Part shown: positions 1-8,583 of the stretch, one piece after another | Layout: every line of letters starts with the position of its first letter | Position numbering within the stretch: position 1 is the stretch's first letter | DNA from: SVQP01 sp045587385 | Lineage (GTDB): Bacteria > Bacillota > Clostridia > Oscillospirales > CAG-272 | Reading direction: 5' to 3' | Assembly (NCBI GenBank): GCA_045587385.1 | Contig: JAZNCE010000107.1 | Span: forward strand, 1 to 31,105 | Length of the DNA stretch: 31,105 nucleotides | Program-made: the position numbers and the translations under genes | Notes under the pieces: generated by a model | What the model was told of the DNA's origin: nothing | What the model saw: the letters and a program-made list of their open reading frames with translations, nothing else | Databases searched by the model: none

Positions 1-522
1 ATACCGAGGGCGAAGTTGTTGTAGAAAACAACGTAGATCCTGACTGCGAGAACGCAGGCTCTTACGACAACGTCGTTTACTGTACTGTATGTGAGGCAGA
101 GATTAGCCGCGAGACCATTACGGTTGATGCGCTTGGACACGATTATTCCGAAGAATGGACAACTGATAAGGCAGCAACTTGCACCGAGGTTGGTAGCAAG
201 TCGCACCATTGCTCCAGATGTGATAGCAAGTCTGACGTAACCGAAATTCCCGCGCTTGGTCATACCGAGGGCGAAGTTGTTGTAGAAAACAACGTAGATC
301 CTGACTGCGAGAACGCAGGTTCTTACGACAATGTCGTTTACTGTACTGTATGTAAGGCTGAGGTCAGCCGCAATACTGTAACGGTTGACGCGCTCGGACA
401 TGACTATTCCGAAGAATGGACAACTGATAAGGCAGCAACTTGCACCGAGGTCGGTAGCAAGTCGCACCACTGTTCCAGATGTGATAGTAAGGCGGACGTA
501 ACCGAAATTCCCGCGCTTGATC
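1..522 (+). repeat. Two tandem 261-bp repeat units inside the Cys-rich gene
   Basis: Bases 1-261 and 262-522 are near-identical with a period of 261 bp (87 residues, two Cys-rich units each). Long stretches are unchanged, for example from the TEGEVVVENNVDPDCENAG codons. Scattered differences are mostly synonymous. The array may continue left of the window. A second, weaker long-period repeat of 237 bp starts at 756 and 993 (the VEGKDATCTEDGY units). Confidence 0.9.
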
Positions 523-3269
523 ACGACTACAAAGCAGTCGTAACCGATCCCACTTGCTTGGCTGGCGGTTATACGACACACACTTGCTCCAGATGCTCTG
601 ATTCTTACGTAGACTCTAATGTAGATGCACTTGGACATAGCTTTACTAATTACGTAAGCAACAATGACGCAACTTGCACTGCCGACGGTACTAAGACCGC
701 AAAGTGTGATCGTTGCGATGTGACCGATACGCAGACCGATGAGGATAGTGTACTTGGTCACGATATGAAGACTGTTGAAGGCAAGGACGCAACCTGTACC
801 GAAGACGGCTATACCGCTTACACGGATTGCTCTCGTTGCGACCACATCGAGGGTAAGGAAACCATCAAGGCAAGCGGACACAGCATGAGCGATTGGATCG
901 TTGATACCGAGGCTGATTGCTTGAACGACGGTAGCAAGCACAAGGAATGCGAAAATTGTGATCATACCGAAACCGAAGTTATTACTGCACTTGGTCACGA
1001 TATGAATCCTGTTGAAGGCAAGGACGCAACCTGTACCGAGGATGGCTATACTGACTACACGGATTGCTCTCGTTGCGATTACATTGAGGGTAAGGAAGTA
1101 ATCGAGGCAAGCGGTCACTCCTATTCCGAGTCCGTAACCAAGGCTCCCACTTGCACAGAGCAGGGCGAAAAGACCTTTACTTGTACTTGTGGTGATACTT
1201 ACACTGAGGAAATTGCAGCAACCGGTCATACTCTGACGCAGGTTGATGCTAAGGCTCCTACCTGTACTGAGGCAGGTCATGAGGCATACGAATACTGCTC
1301 TGTTTGTGACTACACCACATTCGTAGAGATTCCTGCACGTGAGCATGATTATCAGCAAAGGGTTGAGGATGAATATTTAATAACAGAGGCAACCTGTACG
1401 AAGCAAGCCGTTTATTGTTACAGTTGCTCCATTTGTGGAAAGTTGGATGAATCCAAAACGTTCGCGGACGGTCCGCTCGCAGAGCATCGTGTAGTAACCG
1501 ACAAAGCGGTCGATCCCGATTGCACTAACACCGGCTTGACGGAAGGCTCTCACTGCTCTGTATGTAACGAAGTTCTCGTAAAGCAGGAAACTGTTGCTGC
1601 ACTTGGTCACAAGCCCGCTGAGGCGGTAAAGGAAAATGAAAAGGCTCCCACTTGCACCGTAGCAGGTTCTTACGATTCTGTTGTATACTGCTCCGTATGT
1701 AACGCAGAGCTCAGCCGCGAGACTGTAGTTGTTGACAAGATCGCACACACTGCAGGCGAAGCTGTAGAAGAGAACCGTGTTGAGTCTACTTGCACAGTAG
1801 CAGGTTCTTACGACTCTGTTGTATACTGCTCCGAATGTAACGCAGAACTCAGCCGTGAAAGCAAGGATCTTGAACTGGCTGCACATACCGCAGGCGCGGA
1901 AGCAACTTGTACAACTGCACAGGAATGTACTGTATGCCATACTGTACTGGTTGGCGCACTTGGTCACACCGAAGTTATCGACGAAGCAGTAGCTCCTACT
2001 TGTACCGCAACCGGTTTGACCGAAGGTAATCACTGCTCTGTTTGTGGCACTGTTCTGCTTGAACAGACTATTATACCTAAGGCACAACACGTCTACAGCA
2101 CAATGGTTACTGTTCAGCCTACCTGTACTACGGAAGGCACCAAAGTAAATGATTGTGTCAACTGTGATGATATCTACACAGAGACAATTTCTGCGCTCAA
2201 TCATAGCTATACTAAATATGAACTTATCACTGGCAGTGATTTGGAAAGAGCAACCTGTGATCGTGCCGATTGCGGAAGCACCCATACTCGTGTAGAAGAA
2301 GGGCACAGCGATGCAGAGGTTGAGGTTGTTCCTGAGAACAGCACCGACGCTGCTGTAGATGTGACGTTGAGCACTGATTTGCTGACCGACATTGCAAACA
2401 AGAAACTGAACCTGCACCTGAACAGTGACCTGCTGAATCTGCTGTTCGACAATGCTGCACTGAACAAGATTCTGAGTGATCACGCCGATAGAAACACCGT
2501 TTCTATCGAGGTGAAGGACGCTACCGCAAATTACGATGTATACGCGATGGTATTTGATCTTGGTTTGGTCGTTGACGATGAGCCGCAGGCTTCTTCCGAC
2601 TTCGACGAAGGTTGGGTTACCGTGACTATTCCGTTGGATAAGCTGAATCTAACCGCAAACCAGACCGTTAAGGTATATTACCTCGACGGAGAAGAGCCTG
2701 TGGATATGAACGGTATTGTTGAGGATAACAAGGTCACCTTTAAAACCAACCACTTCTCCAACTACGGTGTAGAGGTTGTGAACTTGGGTTACAATGTGAC
2801 TTTGGATGACAGAAATGTCATTAGTCTGGGTACTGCTACGACCACTTTGGATGTCAACAAGACCTATGCTCCCGGTGATACCTTTACCGTAACAAGTACG
2901 ATGGCTTGTGTAGTTGCAATTTCTACCGATAGTGGTGAGACTTATACCGAGTTGACTTGCGTTGCACTCGGCAATAACACCTATGAGTTTACCATTCCTG
3001 CTGATATCAATAGTGATTTCCAGATTGGTATTGTTCTGCGTGGAGATGCACGTGGTGATGGTAATGTAAAGGCAAATGATGCTGTTAGAATCCAGAGATA
3101 CTTGACTCCGGGTCTTGAAACTAATAATACTTTAGATTCTTTGACAATTTTGGCTGCGGATGCACGTGGTGATGGTAATGTAAAGGCGAACGATGCAGTT
3201 AGAATTCAGAGATATCTTACTCCCGGTCTTACGACTAATAATACTTTGGGCTGGAATATTTCAGAATAA
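1..3269 (+). CDS. Secreted cysteine-rich repeat protein with C-terminal dockerin-like repeats (5' partial)
   Basis: The reading frame is open from base 3 to the TAA at 3267-3269, so the start, and any signal peptide, lie left of the window. Roughly 19 units of 35-47 residues follow one another up to about base 2310. Most contain an early Cys in a context like ATCTE-G, then CSxC, and end in ALGH or a similar GH/xH, giving an approximate C-x10-C-x2-C-x13-H pattern. After the array is a beta-rich region ending in an NHFSNYGVE motif (about 2320-2790), another beta-rich segment, and two dockerin-like repeats (ARGDGNVKANDAVRIQRYL, twice) at the C-terminus. The function is unknown. The repeats resemble those of large Firmicutes surface proteins, and the dockerins suggest docking to a cohesin. 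The repeated Cys/His could bind metal or form disulfides; that is inference. The next gene follows after 20 bp. Confidence 0.8.
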   Translation, partial: TEGEVVVENNVDPDCENAGSYDNVVYCTVCEAEISRETITVDALGHDYSEEWTTDKAATCTEVGSKSHHCSRCDSKSDVTEIPALGHTEGEVVVENNVDPDCENAGSYDNVVYCTVCKAEVSRNTVTVDALGHDYSEEWTTDKAATCTEVGSKSHHCSRCDSKADVTEIPALDHDYKAVVTDPTCLAGGYTTHTCSRCSDSYVDSNVDALGHSFTNYVSNNDATCTADGTKTAKCDRCDVTDTQTDEDSVLGHDMKTVEGKDATCTEDGYTAYTDCSRCDHIEGKETIKASGHSMSDWIVDTEADCLNDGSKHKECENCDHTETEVITALGHDMNPVEGKDATCTEDGYTDYTDCSRCDYIEGKEVIEASGHSYSESVTKAPTCTEQGEKTFTCTCGDTYTEEIAATGHTLTQVDAKAPTCTEAGHEAYEYCSVCDYTTFVEIPAREHDYQQRVEDEYLITEATCTKQAVYCYSCSICGKLDESKTFADGPLAEHRVVTDKAVDPDCTNTGLTEGSHCSVCNEVLVKQETVAALGHKPAEAVKENEKAPTCTVAGSYDSVVYCSVCNAELSRETVVVDKIAHTAGEAVEENRVESTCTVAGSYDSVVYCSECNAELSRESKDLELAAHTAGAEATCTTAQECTVCHTVLVGALGHTEVIDEAVAPTCTATGLTEGNHCSVCGTVLLEQTIIPKAQHVYSTMVTVQPTCTTEGTKVNDCVNCDDIYTETISALNHSYTKYELITGSDLERATCDRADCGSTHTRVEEGHSDAEVEVVPENSTDAAVDVTLSTDLLTDIANKKLNLHLNSDLLNLLFDNAALNKILSDHADRNTVSIEVKDATANYDVYAMVFDLGLVVDDEPQASSDFDEGWVTVTIPLDKLNLTANQTVKVYYLDGEEPVDMNGIVEDNKVTFKTNHFSNYGVEVVNLGYNVTLDDRNVISLGTATTTLDVNKTYAPGDTFTVTSTMACVVAISTDSGETYTELTCVALGNNTYEFTIPADINSDFQIGIVLRGDARGDGNVKANDAVRIQRYLTPGLETNNTLDSLTILAADARGDGNVKANDAVRIQRYLTPGLTTNNTLGWNISE
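3045..3260 (+). repeat. Duplicated dockerin-like repeat, 114-bp period
   Basis: The sequence coding for DARGDGNVKANDAVRIQRYL starts at 3045 and again at 3159, with mostly third-position differences. This is an internal duplication of one 38-residue dockerin-like segment. The calcium-loop spacing D-x-R-x-D-G-x-V-x-x-x-D is kept, but Arg replaces the usual Asn at loop position 3 in both copies. Confidence 0.85.
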
Positions 3270-3289
3270 TTGTTTTGGAGGAAGAAATA

Positions 3290-5410
3290 ATGATGACAAG
3301 ATTGTTGAAAAGATTAGTCGCATATGCAGTGGCAATTGTTATGCTGTTATCTTGCTCTGTTGTTGTATTTGCTACCGAAACCGCACAGATGGATGAAACT
3401 AATGCGGGGACGATTACATTGGGGGCGTCGCATGTGACTCTAACACAGAGCGAGACAGAGCAGAATGTTGATATCTATCTGTATGCGGATAAAAACATAA
3501 ACGTTTCTGCATTAACGGTCTATTATGCAACTGATGCTGCTGATGAAAAGATTGTGTTGGGCACCGGTGTTGCTGGTGATGGCTTAAGCGGTTCTCCGAC
3601 AAATGAGGGGATGACTGTTACGAATGGTAATGGTGCGTATATGACATATAATGGCGAACTCGGTGGATACATTCTTTGCAAAGTGCCTGTTACCATCGCT
3701 GCAAATGTTACGGGTACATTTAACATAGAGTTTACTCAAATAGAGCTATATGACGCAGAAAACGGTGATGGATATAGTTTGTCGTCCGATGCTGTTACTG
3801 CGACAATCACTGTCGAAGAACCCTCCGCCCCCGCCGCAGATTACACTGCCGGCATCACTGCTGACAAGACCGAAATCAACGTTGATGATACTGTAACTGT
3901 TTCCATCAATGTTGACGGTTCCGCGGGTTCTTTCGCAACCTCTCAAATCAAACTTTCCTATGATTCCACTTATTTGACTTTCGATGCTGCGAATGCAAAT
4001 CATGTCCTGAATGGTGCAAGCGTCAGCGTAAACAATGGTGTTATCACCCTCGTTGACCACGGCGCAGCTCAAAACAATGGCGTTGCTTATCAGTTGGTCT
4101 TTACCGGCAAAGCAGTGACCACCGAAGATACTGTGGTTACTCTGACCAACGCAGCCTTTGACAAGGCAGAGAATGCACCTGTTCAGAACATTAAAGAAAT
4201 CGAATTGGATGAGACTACCAACAAAGTCAACGTTACTGTTGTTGAGGAACGCCTTACTGTTGATCTCTCCGATGACTTTGATACCGATGATGGCGAGACT
4301 GTTGCTCCCGGCGGTACGTTTACGTTCTATGCAAAGAACACCAACTATACCTATACCGTAACAGTTAATAATGGTGACATCACGCCTGAGTATGACGAGG
4401 ATACCGGCGTATGGACGATTACCAACGTTCAGGCTGATTTGACCATTACGGCTACTAAGGAAGCAAAGACGTTCGACGTTACGATCAATAGCGAAGCGCA
4501 CGTTGATAGCAATGATGGTGTAGGCGAGGATGCTGCTACCTACAAGGATGATTATATCTTTACTCTGAAGGCGGATACTGAGAATTATCAGTATAATCTG
4601 GTTTCTATTACCATCGGTGGTCAGGCCGCTCCTGCAAATAGTTACAGTAATAATGGTAAGATTTACACCATCAAGGGTGACTATATTACCGGAGACATTG
4701 TAATCACCACGGAAGCGGTCGAAATCGAAGAGTTTACTATCACCGGTGCAGACGGAGTTTTGTCTGCAAGTGCTACCACCGTTAAGGATGGCGACGAAGT
4801 TACACTGACTCTGACTCCTGTTGCCGGTTATAAGTATGAGATTAAGATCAATGGTACTACCATTCCTTTGGATAACAATAACCAGTACACTGCAGCTGTT
4901 ACCGAAAATTGGGAGATTGTAGTTACCGAATCTTTAGATCTCAGCGAAGAAAACGTGAGCATCGCTACTTATTTGGCATTGAATGGTAAGATGATTTATA
5001 TGATCCAGATTACCACAGAATTGGATGATGGTAACGTTTATGCTTACAACGGAACGCATATGTTCTGGTCTGAAAAGTATAACGAAAACAATGGCGCATA
5101 TGTGTTCCTTGCCGTTGTGGATAATAATGCTCAGGCTCCGACCCTTGGCGCAATTGCTGCAAATATTACTATTACCCAAGGTGCCGCAAAGAGCATTGAT
5201 TATTCCGGTAACGTCAACATGGCAGATGCAAACACTGTGGATGCTAACGACGCCCAGTTGGTTTACAATATGTACGAGACCAAGAGCTACGACGGATTCG
5301 TAACGAACGTTGATATGGAAAAGTATCTGCGTGCAGATGTAAATGGCGACGGAGTTATTAATGTAACTGACGCTGCAACTATCGTAAATTCGATTCTTTC
5401 TGCTAACTGA
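3290..5410 (+). CDS. Secreted protein with cohesin-like domains and C-terminal dockerin
   Basis: A 706-residue product. I chose ATG 3290 because GGAGGA lies at 3277-3282 with 7-nt spacing; the upstream TTG at 3275 would overlap this site. Residues 1-28 are a signal peptide (basic MMTRLLKR, hydrophobic core, cleavage near VFA). Two consecutive beta domains (about residues 35-175 and 185-320) look like cohesin folds, with ADKTEINVDDTVTVSI and a YDSTYLTFD motif in the second. Beta repeats of the InlB or bacterial-repeat type follow (about 325-550). A module with YLALNGKMIYMIQ and MFWS precedes a dockerin pair: NVNMADANTVDANDAQL, with a two-residue insertion in the loop, then the canonical DVNGDGVINVTDA. 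The cohesin assignment is by eye and uncertain; the dockerin is clear. A role as scaffold or surface protein is inferred. Confidence 0.8.
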   Translation: MMTRLLKRLVAYAVAIVMLLSCSVVVFATETAQMDETNAGTITLGASHVTLTQSETEQNVDIYLYADKNINVSALTVYYATDAADEKIVLGTGVAGDGLSGSPTNEGMTVTNGNGAYMTYNGELGGYILCKVPVTIAANVTGTFNIEFTQIELYDAENGDGYSLSSDAVTATITVEEPSAPAADYTAGITADKTEINVDDTVTVSINVDGSAGSFATSQIKLSYDSTYLTFDAANANHVLNGASVSVNNGVITLVDHGAAQNNGVAYQLVFTGKAVTTEDTVVTLTNAAFDKAENAPVQNIKEIELDETTNKVNVTVVEERLTVDLSDDFDTDDGETVAPGGTFTFYAKNTNYTYTVTVNNGDITPEYDEDTGVWTITNVQADLTITATKEAKTFDVTINSEAHVDSNDGVGEDAATYKDDYIFTLKADTENYQYNLVSITIGGQAAPANSYSNNGKIYTIKGDYITGDIVITTEAVEIEEFTITGADGVLSASATTVKDGDEVTLTLTPVAGYKYEIKINGTTIPLDNNNQYTAAVTENWEIVVTESLDLSEENVSIATYLALNGKMIYMIQITTELDDGNVYAYNGTHMFWSEKYNENNGAYVFLAVVDNNAQAPTLGAIAANITITQGAAKSIDYSGNVNMADANTVDANDAQLVYNMYETKSYDGFVTNVDMEKYLRADVNGDGVINVTDAATIVNSILSAN

Positions 5411-5432
5411 TCATTTCTGAATCATTATCAAA

Positions 5433-5462
5433 GCTACCCCTTCTCGCGTGAGAAGGGGTAGC
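5433..5462 (+). other. Perfect 13-bp stem-loop between secreted-protein genes
   Basis: The arms 5433-5445 (GCTACCCCTTCTC) and 5450-5462 are fully complementary around a GCGT loop. No U-tract follows, so a standard intrinsic terminator is unlikely. It could be an mRNA processing or stabilising hairpin that sets different levels of the genes on each side. Confidence 0.75.
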
Positions 5463-5493
5463 ACGCTAAATCAAATTCTTGAAAGGGGAACCT

Positions 5494-6705
5494 ATGCAAA
5501 CGAAAAAATGGGTTGCATCCCTCTTTGCATTATTATTACTTTTTTCTATGCTCTGTATACCTGCTAACGCAGAGGACGAGCCGGAGTTCCGCTTTGAGTT
5601 GTCCATAGACGGTCAGGACGTCGCAGAGGTTAATACGGGTGACGTCATTACAGTCACGCTGTATCTGTACCGCACGGACAAAAACGAGCCGTACAGCATG
5701 TACGCCATGCAATCCGAGATCCGCTACGACAGCGAATTTTTCGAGCTTGTAGAGGACAGCGAACTGCTGTCGAGCGGCATTCACAGCACAGATATTGACG
5801 TGGGCGGTGGCTATAGAGAGTTCTATATGAACTACGTGTCGTTCTCCGGTGGTGCGGAGTGGCAGCCCAAGACCCGTATCGGCAGCTTTCAGCTGCGCGT
5901 GATCGACACCGCGGGTGTTTCCATCATTACCAACGAGGATTTCCTTGTATCACACCGTGATGGTATGGGGCACTACGCTTGCGACTCCAATGCACTGACC
6001 GTAATTTTGAGCACCGAGTGTGACGTTAAGTTCGAGACCAACGGCGGCTCCAAAATCGCCCCCGTCACAGCCATCTTTGGTGAAAAGCTGACAAGACCTG
6101 AGGATCCCGTCCGCGAGGGCATGCATCTTGTGGGCTGGTATAAGGATATCTTTCTGACGCAGGAATGGAATTTTGATACCGATACGGTACAGGGAAACAT
6201 GAAGCTTTACGCGAAGTGGGAGGTAGATGAGCCTCCTACAACGGAGCCTCCCACAACGGAGCCCCCCACAACCGAGCCTCCTACGACCGAACCTCCGACA
6301 ACAGAGCCTCCGACAACAGAGCCTCCGACAACAGAGCCTCCTACGACCGAACCTCCGACAACAGAGCCTCCCACAACAGAGCCGGATAGCGGAAGCGAAA
6401 CCGAACCTCCTACAACGGAAACAGAAACCGAAACAGAGATCATGACCGATCCCGGCAAGCCGCAACGTCCGAGCAATAAAAATATGTGCGCTGTCTGCGG
6501 TGATCATCACGCAATAGGATTGGGAATGTGCCTGCGCTGTTCGCTGATTGTGTATGGTCTGATACTGCTCTTTGCCGTACTGATCCTTGCTTTGAGTATT
6601 TTGCTTTACCATTTGATCAGCAAAAAGCTTAAGACTAACCCTGATGGGCAGGATGACGTTACGACACAGCAGAGTAGTGCAGAAGATGAGCACACAGACA
6701 AATGA
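5494..6705 (+). CDS. Membrane-anchored cohesin-like surface protein with PPTTE linker
   Basis: A 403-residue product starting at ATG 5494 after AAAGGGGA at 5482-5489. Residues 1-26 are a signal peptide ending ANA. About residues 30-175 form a cohesin-like beta domain (FELSIDGQDVAEVNTGD, IRYDSEFFEL). About 178-245 match a Listeria-Bacteroides/InlB B-repeat (FETNGGSKIAPV, GWYKD, LYAKWEV). Ten PPTTE pentapeptides and a Thr/Glu-rich tail form an extended linker (from about 247). It is followed by CAVC-x12/13-CLRC, a membrane segment (about 349-372) and a charged cytoplasmic tail. The layout is that of a surface receptor standing off the membrane on a linker. Its neighbours carry dockerins, so it may anchor them; this is inferred, and the cohesin fold is not proven. 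Confidence 0.78.
   Translation: MQTKKWVASLFALLLLFSMLCIPANAEDEPEFRFELSIDGQDVAEVNTGDVITVTLYLYRTDKNEPYSMYAMQSEIRYDSEFFELVEDSELLSSGIHSTDIDVGGGYREFYMNYVSFSGGAEWQPKTRIGSFQLRVIDTAGVSIITNEDFLVSHRDGMGHYACDSNALTVILSTECDVKFETNGGSKIAPVTAIFGEKLTRPEDPVREGMHLVGWYKDIFLTQEWNFDTDTVQGNMKLYAKWEVDEPPTTEPPTTEPPTTEPPTTEPPTTEPPTTEPPTTEPPTTEPPTTEPPTTEPDSGSETEPPTTETETETEIMTDPGKPQRPSNKNMCAVCGDHHAIGLGMCLRCSLIVYGLILLFAVLILALSILLYHLISKKLKTNPDGQDDVTTQQSSAEDEHTDK
6232..6381 (+). repeat. Ten tandem 15-bp repeats coding for PPTTE
   Basis: Ten in-frame 15-base units, mostly CCTCCGACAACAGAG or close variants, code for the Pro-Thr-rich linker. The units at 6277-6306 and 6337-6366 show that short blocks were duplicated. Copy number could vary by slippage without breaking the frame, changing only linker length. 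Confidence 0.93.
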
Positions 6706-6743
6706 CATTTTTAGTGGTATATCGAGTAATAAGGAGAACCATT

Positions 6744-8522
6744 ATGAAAATTTTTAACCCAAAGACGTGTTCGATCTTACTGGTGATTGCAATGCTTTTG
6801 TGCTTTGCAATGCCGGTATATGCAGTTGAGACGGACGCAACGGAGCCTGTGGACGAAGAGTACAAGGTCTCGATCGCGAAATACGGAGATAGTACCATTC
6901 GCGTGGGCGGTTCGTTTTATTTGGCTGTAACCGCGAACAAATATTTCAACGCGACCGAGATTTTGATCGAGTATGACAAAGAAAAGCTGTCGTTTGTGCA
7001 GCTTGAAATCGGCGAAGAAAATGCCAGTGCTACCGATACGGTCAACGGTATCAAGCTGATTGACTACGGCAGCCACGATAAAACTCCTGTCTACCTGTTA
7101 AAGTTCAGCGTATTGGAGAGCGTCGAAGCAACGCACGATACACCCAGTTCTGTGACGTTTGAGGTATTGGAGGCAGGATTTGGCACCATCGCAAGTGCTG
7201 CGGATCAGAATCTGATCCCTGCGGTGCTTCCCGATGCGCTTACGCTGGAGGTCAGACCTGCGCTGGTTGCAGTTAACTTTGATGCAAACGAGTACTATTC
7301 TAACGTAACCTCCATTGAAAAGGGTGAGGATCTCGTATTCTATCCCGAGCGTACGACGGGTGCTTACTATGATTACCAGCTGCCTGTTGTGAAAGTCAAC
7401 GAGGAAGAGGTAACAGTCACTCCTACGCAGGACGGAGGTTGGTTGATCGAGAATGCTGCGGGGGCTGTACATATTCAGCCTGCCGTTCGTACTCCCAAGA
7501 AATTTGGTGATGTTACCTACAATGACGTACCGGACAAGCCTGTGCTTAGCGGTAAAACCGAGAAGGCTACTTATTTGCAGGACGTCAGCTTCACCATTCC
7601 TGCCGATCTGGATCCTACGGAGACCGAGAGTGGATACTCTTTTGCTGTAACCGCCAAAGTGGCAGGTCAGAATTACACGCTCTCTCGTCCTGCCGTGGAC
7701 GCTAACGGCAATCGCACGTATACAATTCCCGGCGCAGACGTAAAGGGTGCAGTTGAGGTGAGCGTTACCAGAACCGATCTCGATCCCACCAAGTACACCG
7801 TTTCTATTGGCGGTAATGCAAACTCGGACGGTATGTTCGCGGGCGCAACAGGTGCAGGTGCTTCTGTTCAGGTGGATAAGGACGGTGCTTCCGTCACGCT
7901 GAACGTCAGCGTTGATGAGGGCTTGAACAAGGGCTATCATTACGTTGTCAAGGTAGACGGACAAGAGGTAGAACTTGACGAAAACGGTCAGGTAAAGATT
8001 GAAAACATTGACGGCAATACGCACGTTGAGATCGAAAAGACCCTGAACGTTGACAATGTGACCAACGTGGTTCGTGTTGGCGACGAGGACAAGAACTATC
8101 TGACTATGAACGGTCAGAACATGTGGCTGATCCAACTGCCCAATCACGTGCAGAACACAGAGACTGCGAACTATAAGTATGCAGGACAGGAAATGTTCTG
8201 GTCTGCGGATCATAACAATTTCGTATGCGTTGTGATCAGTGTAGACGCGCCCAGCATTGACGTAAGTCAATTTGAGCTTGTCAGCGTAACCGCTACCCAG
8301 ACCATTGCATCTGACAATTGGGACGTAAACAAGTCCGGCGATTTGGACGCCAGTGACGCTCAGCTGATTTGGAATATGTATAACGACCAGTACAATGGCT
8401 TTAGTGACAGCGTTACAGCTGAAAAGTTCATGCTGGCAGATGCAAACCACGACGGCATTCTGGACACGAAGGATGCTTCCGTGATCATCAACCAGATCAG
8501 AGCCTCTCTCGTTACTGAATAA
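6744..8522 (+). CDS. Secreted cohesin-like protein with C-terminal dockerin
   Basis: A 592-residue product starting at ATG 6744, with AAGGAG at 6731-6736. An upstream in-frame start at 6702 would lack a site and would spoil the signal peptide. Residues 1-27 are a signal peptide ending VYA. Residues about 40-180 form a cohesin-like beta domain (STIRVGGSFYLAV, ILIEYDKEKLSFV, PVYLLKF). Several beta repeats follow. Near residues 450-500 is a module with YLTMNGQNMWLIQ and EMFWSADHNNFVCVV, related to that of the protein at 3290. The C-terminal dockerin pair is complete: DVNKSGDLDASDAQLIWNMY and DANHDGILDTKDASVIINQI, with Asp/Asn at the expected calcium positions. Enzymatic domains are not seen, so it is probably structural. 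It is last in the secreted-protein block and followed by a strong terminator. Confidence 0.8.
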   Translation: MKIFNPKTCSILLVIAMLLCFAMPVYAVETDATEPVDEEYKVSIAKYGDSTIRVGGSFYLAVTANKYFNATEILIEYDKEKLSFVQLEIGEENASATDTVNGIKLIDYGSHDKTPVYLLKFSVLESVEATHDTPSSVTFEVLEAGFGTIASAADQNLIPAVLPDALTLEVRPALVAVNFDANEYYSNVTSIEKGEDLVFYPERTTGAYYDYQLPVVKVNEEEVTVTPTQDGGWLIENAAGAVHIQPAVRTPKKFGDVTYNDVPDKPVLSGKTEKATYLQDVSFTIPADLDPTETESGYSFAVTAKVAGQNYTLSRPAVDANGNRTYTIPGADVKGAVEVSVTRTDLDPTKYTVSIGGNANSDGMFAGATGAGASVQVDKDGASVTLNVSVDEGLNKGYHYVVKVDGQEVELDENGQVKIENIDGNTHVEIEKTLNVDNVTNVVRVGDEDKNYLTMNGQNMWLIQLPNHVQNTETANYKYAGQEMFWSADHNNFVCVVISVDAPSIDVSQFELVSVTATQTIASDNWDVNKSGDLDASDAQLIWNMYNDQYNGFSDSVTAEKFMLADANHDGILDTKDASVIINQIRASLVTE

Positions 8523-8526
8523 ATTA

Positions 8527-8565
8527 AAAAAACAAGTGATCGGGGAGCCGATCACTTGTTTTTTT
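8527..8565. terminator. Bidirectional intrinsic terminator
   Basis: A 12-bp perfect stem (8532-8543 with 8548-8559, ACAAGTGATCGG and its complement) has a GGAG loop, an A-run on the left and a T-run on the right. It can stop transcription of the dockerin gene on + and of valS on -, which converge here. Confidence 0.93.
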
Positions 8566-8583
8566 AGTTTTGTTGTTTGATTA

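Noticed and set aside
1..1115. Cytoplasmic zinc-finger transcription factor or CRISPR-like repeats
   Set aside because: The repeats are coding and in frame, the protein ends in dockerin repeats and sits beside exported proteins, and the period of about 120-260 bp with no spacers excludes CRISPR.
6207..6476. A Val-Gly-Gly-Ser repeat protein on the - strand
   Set aside because: It is only the reverse reading of the PPTTE repeats.
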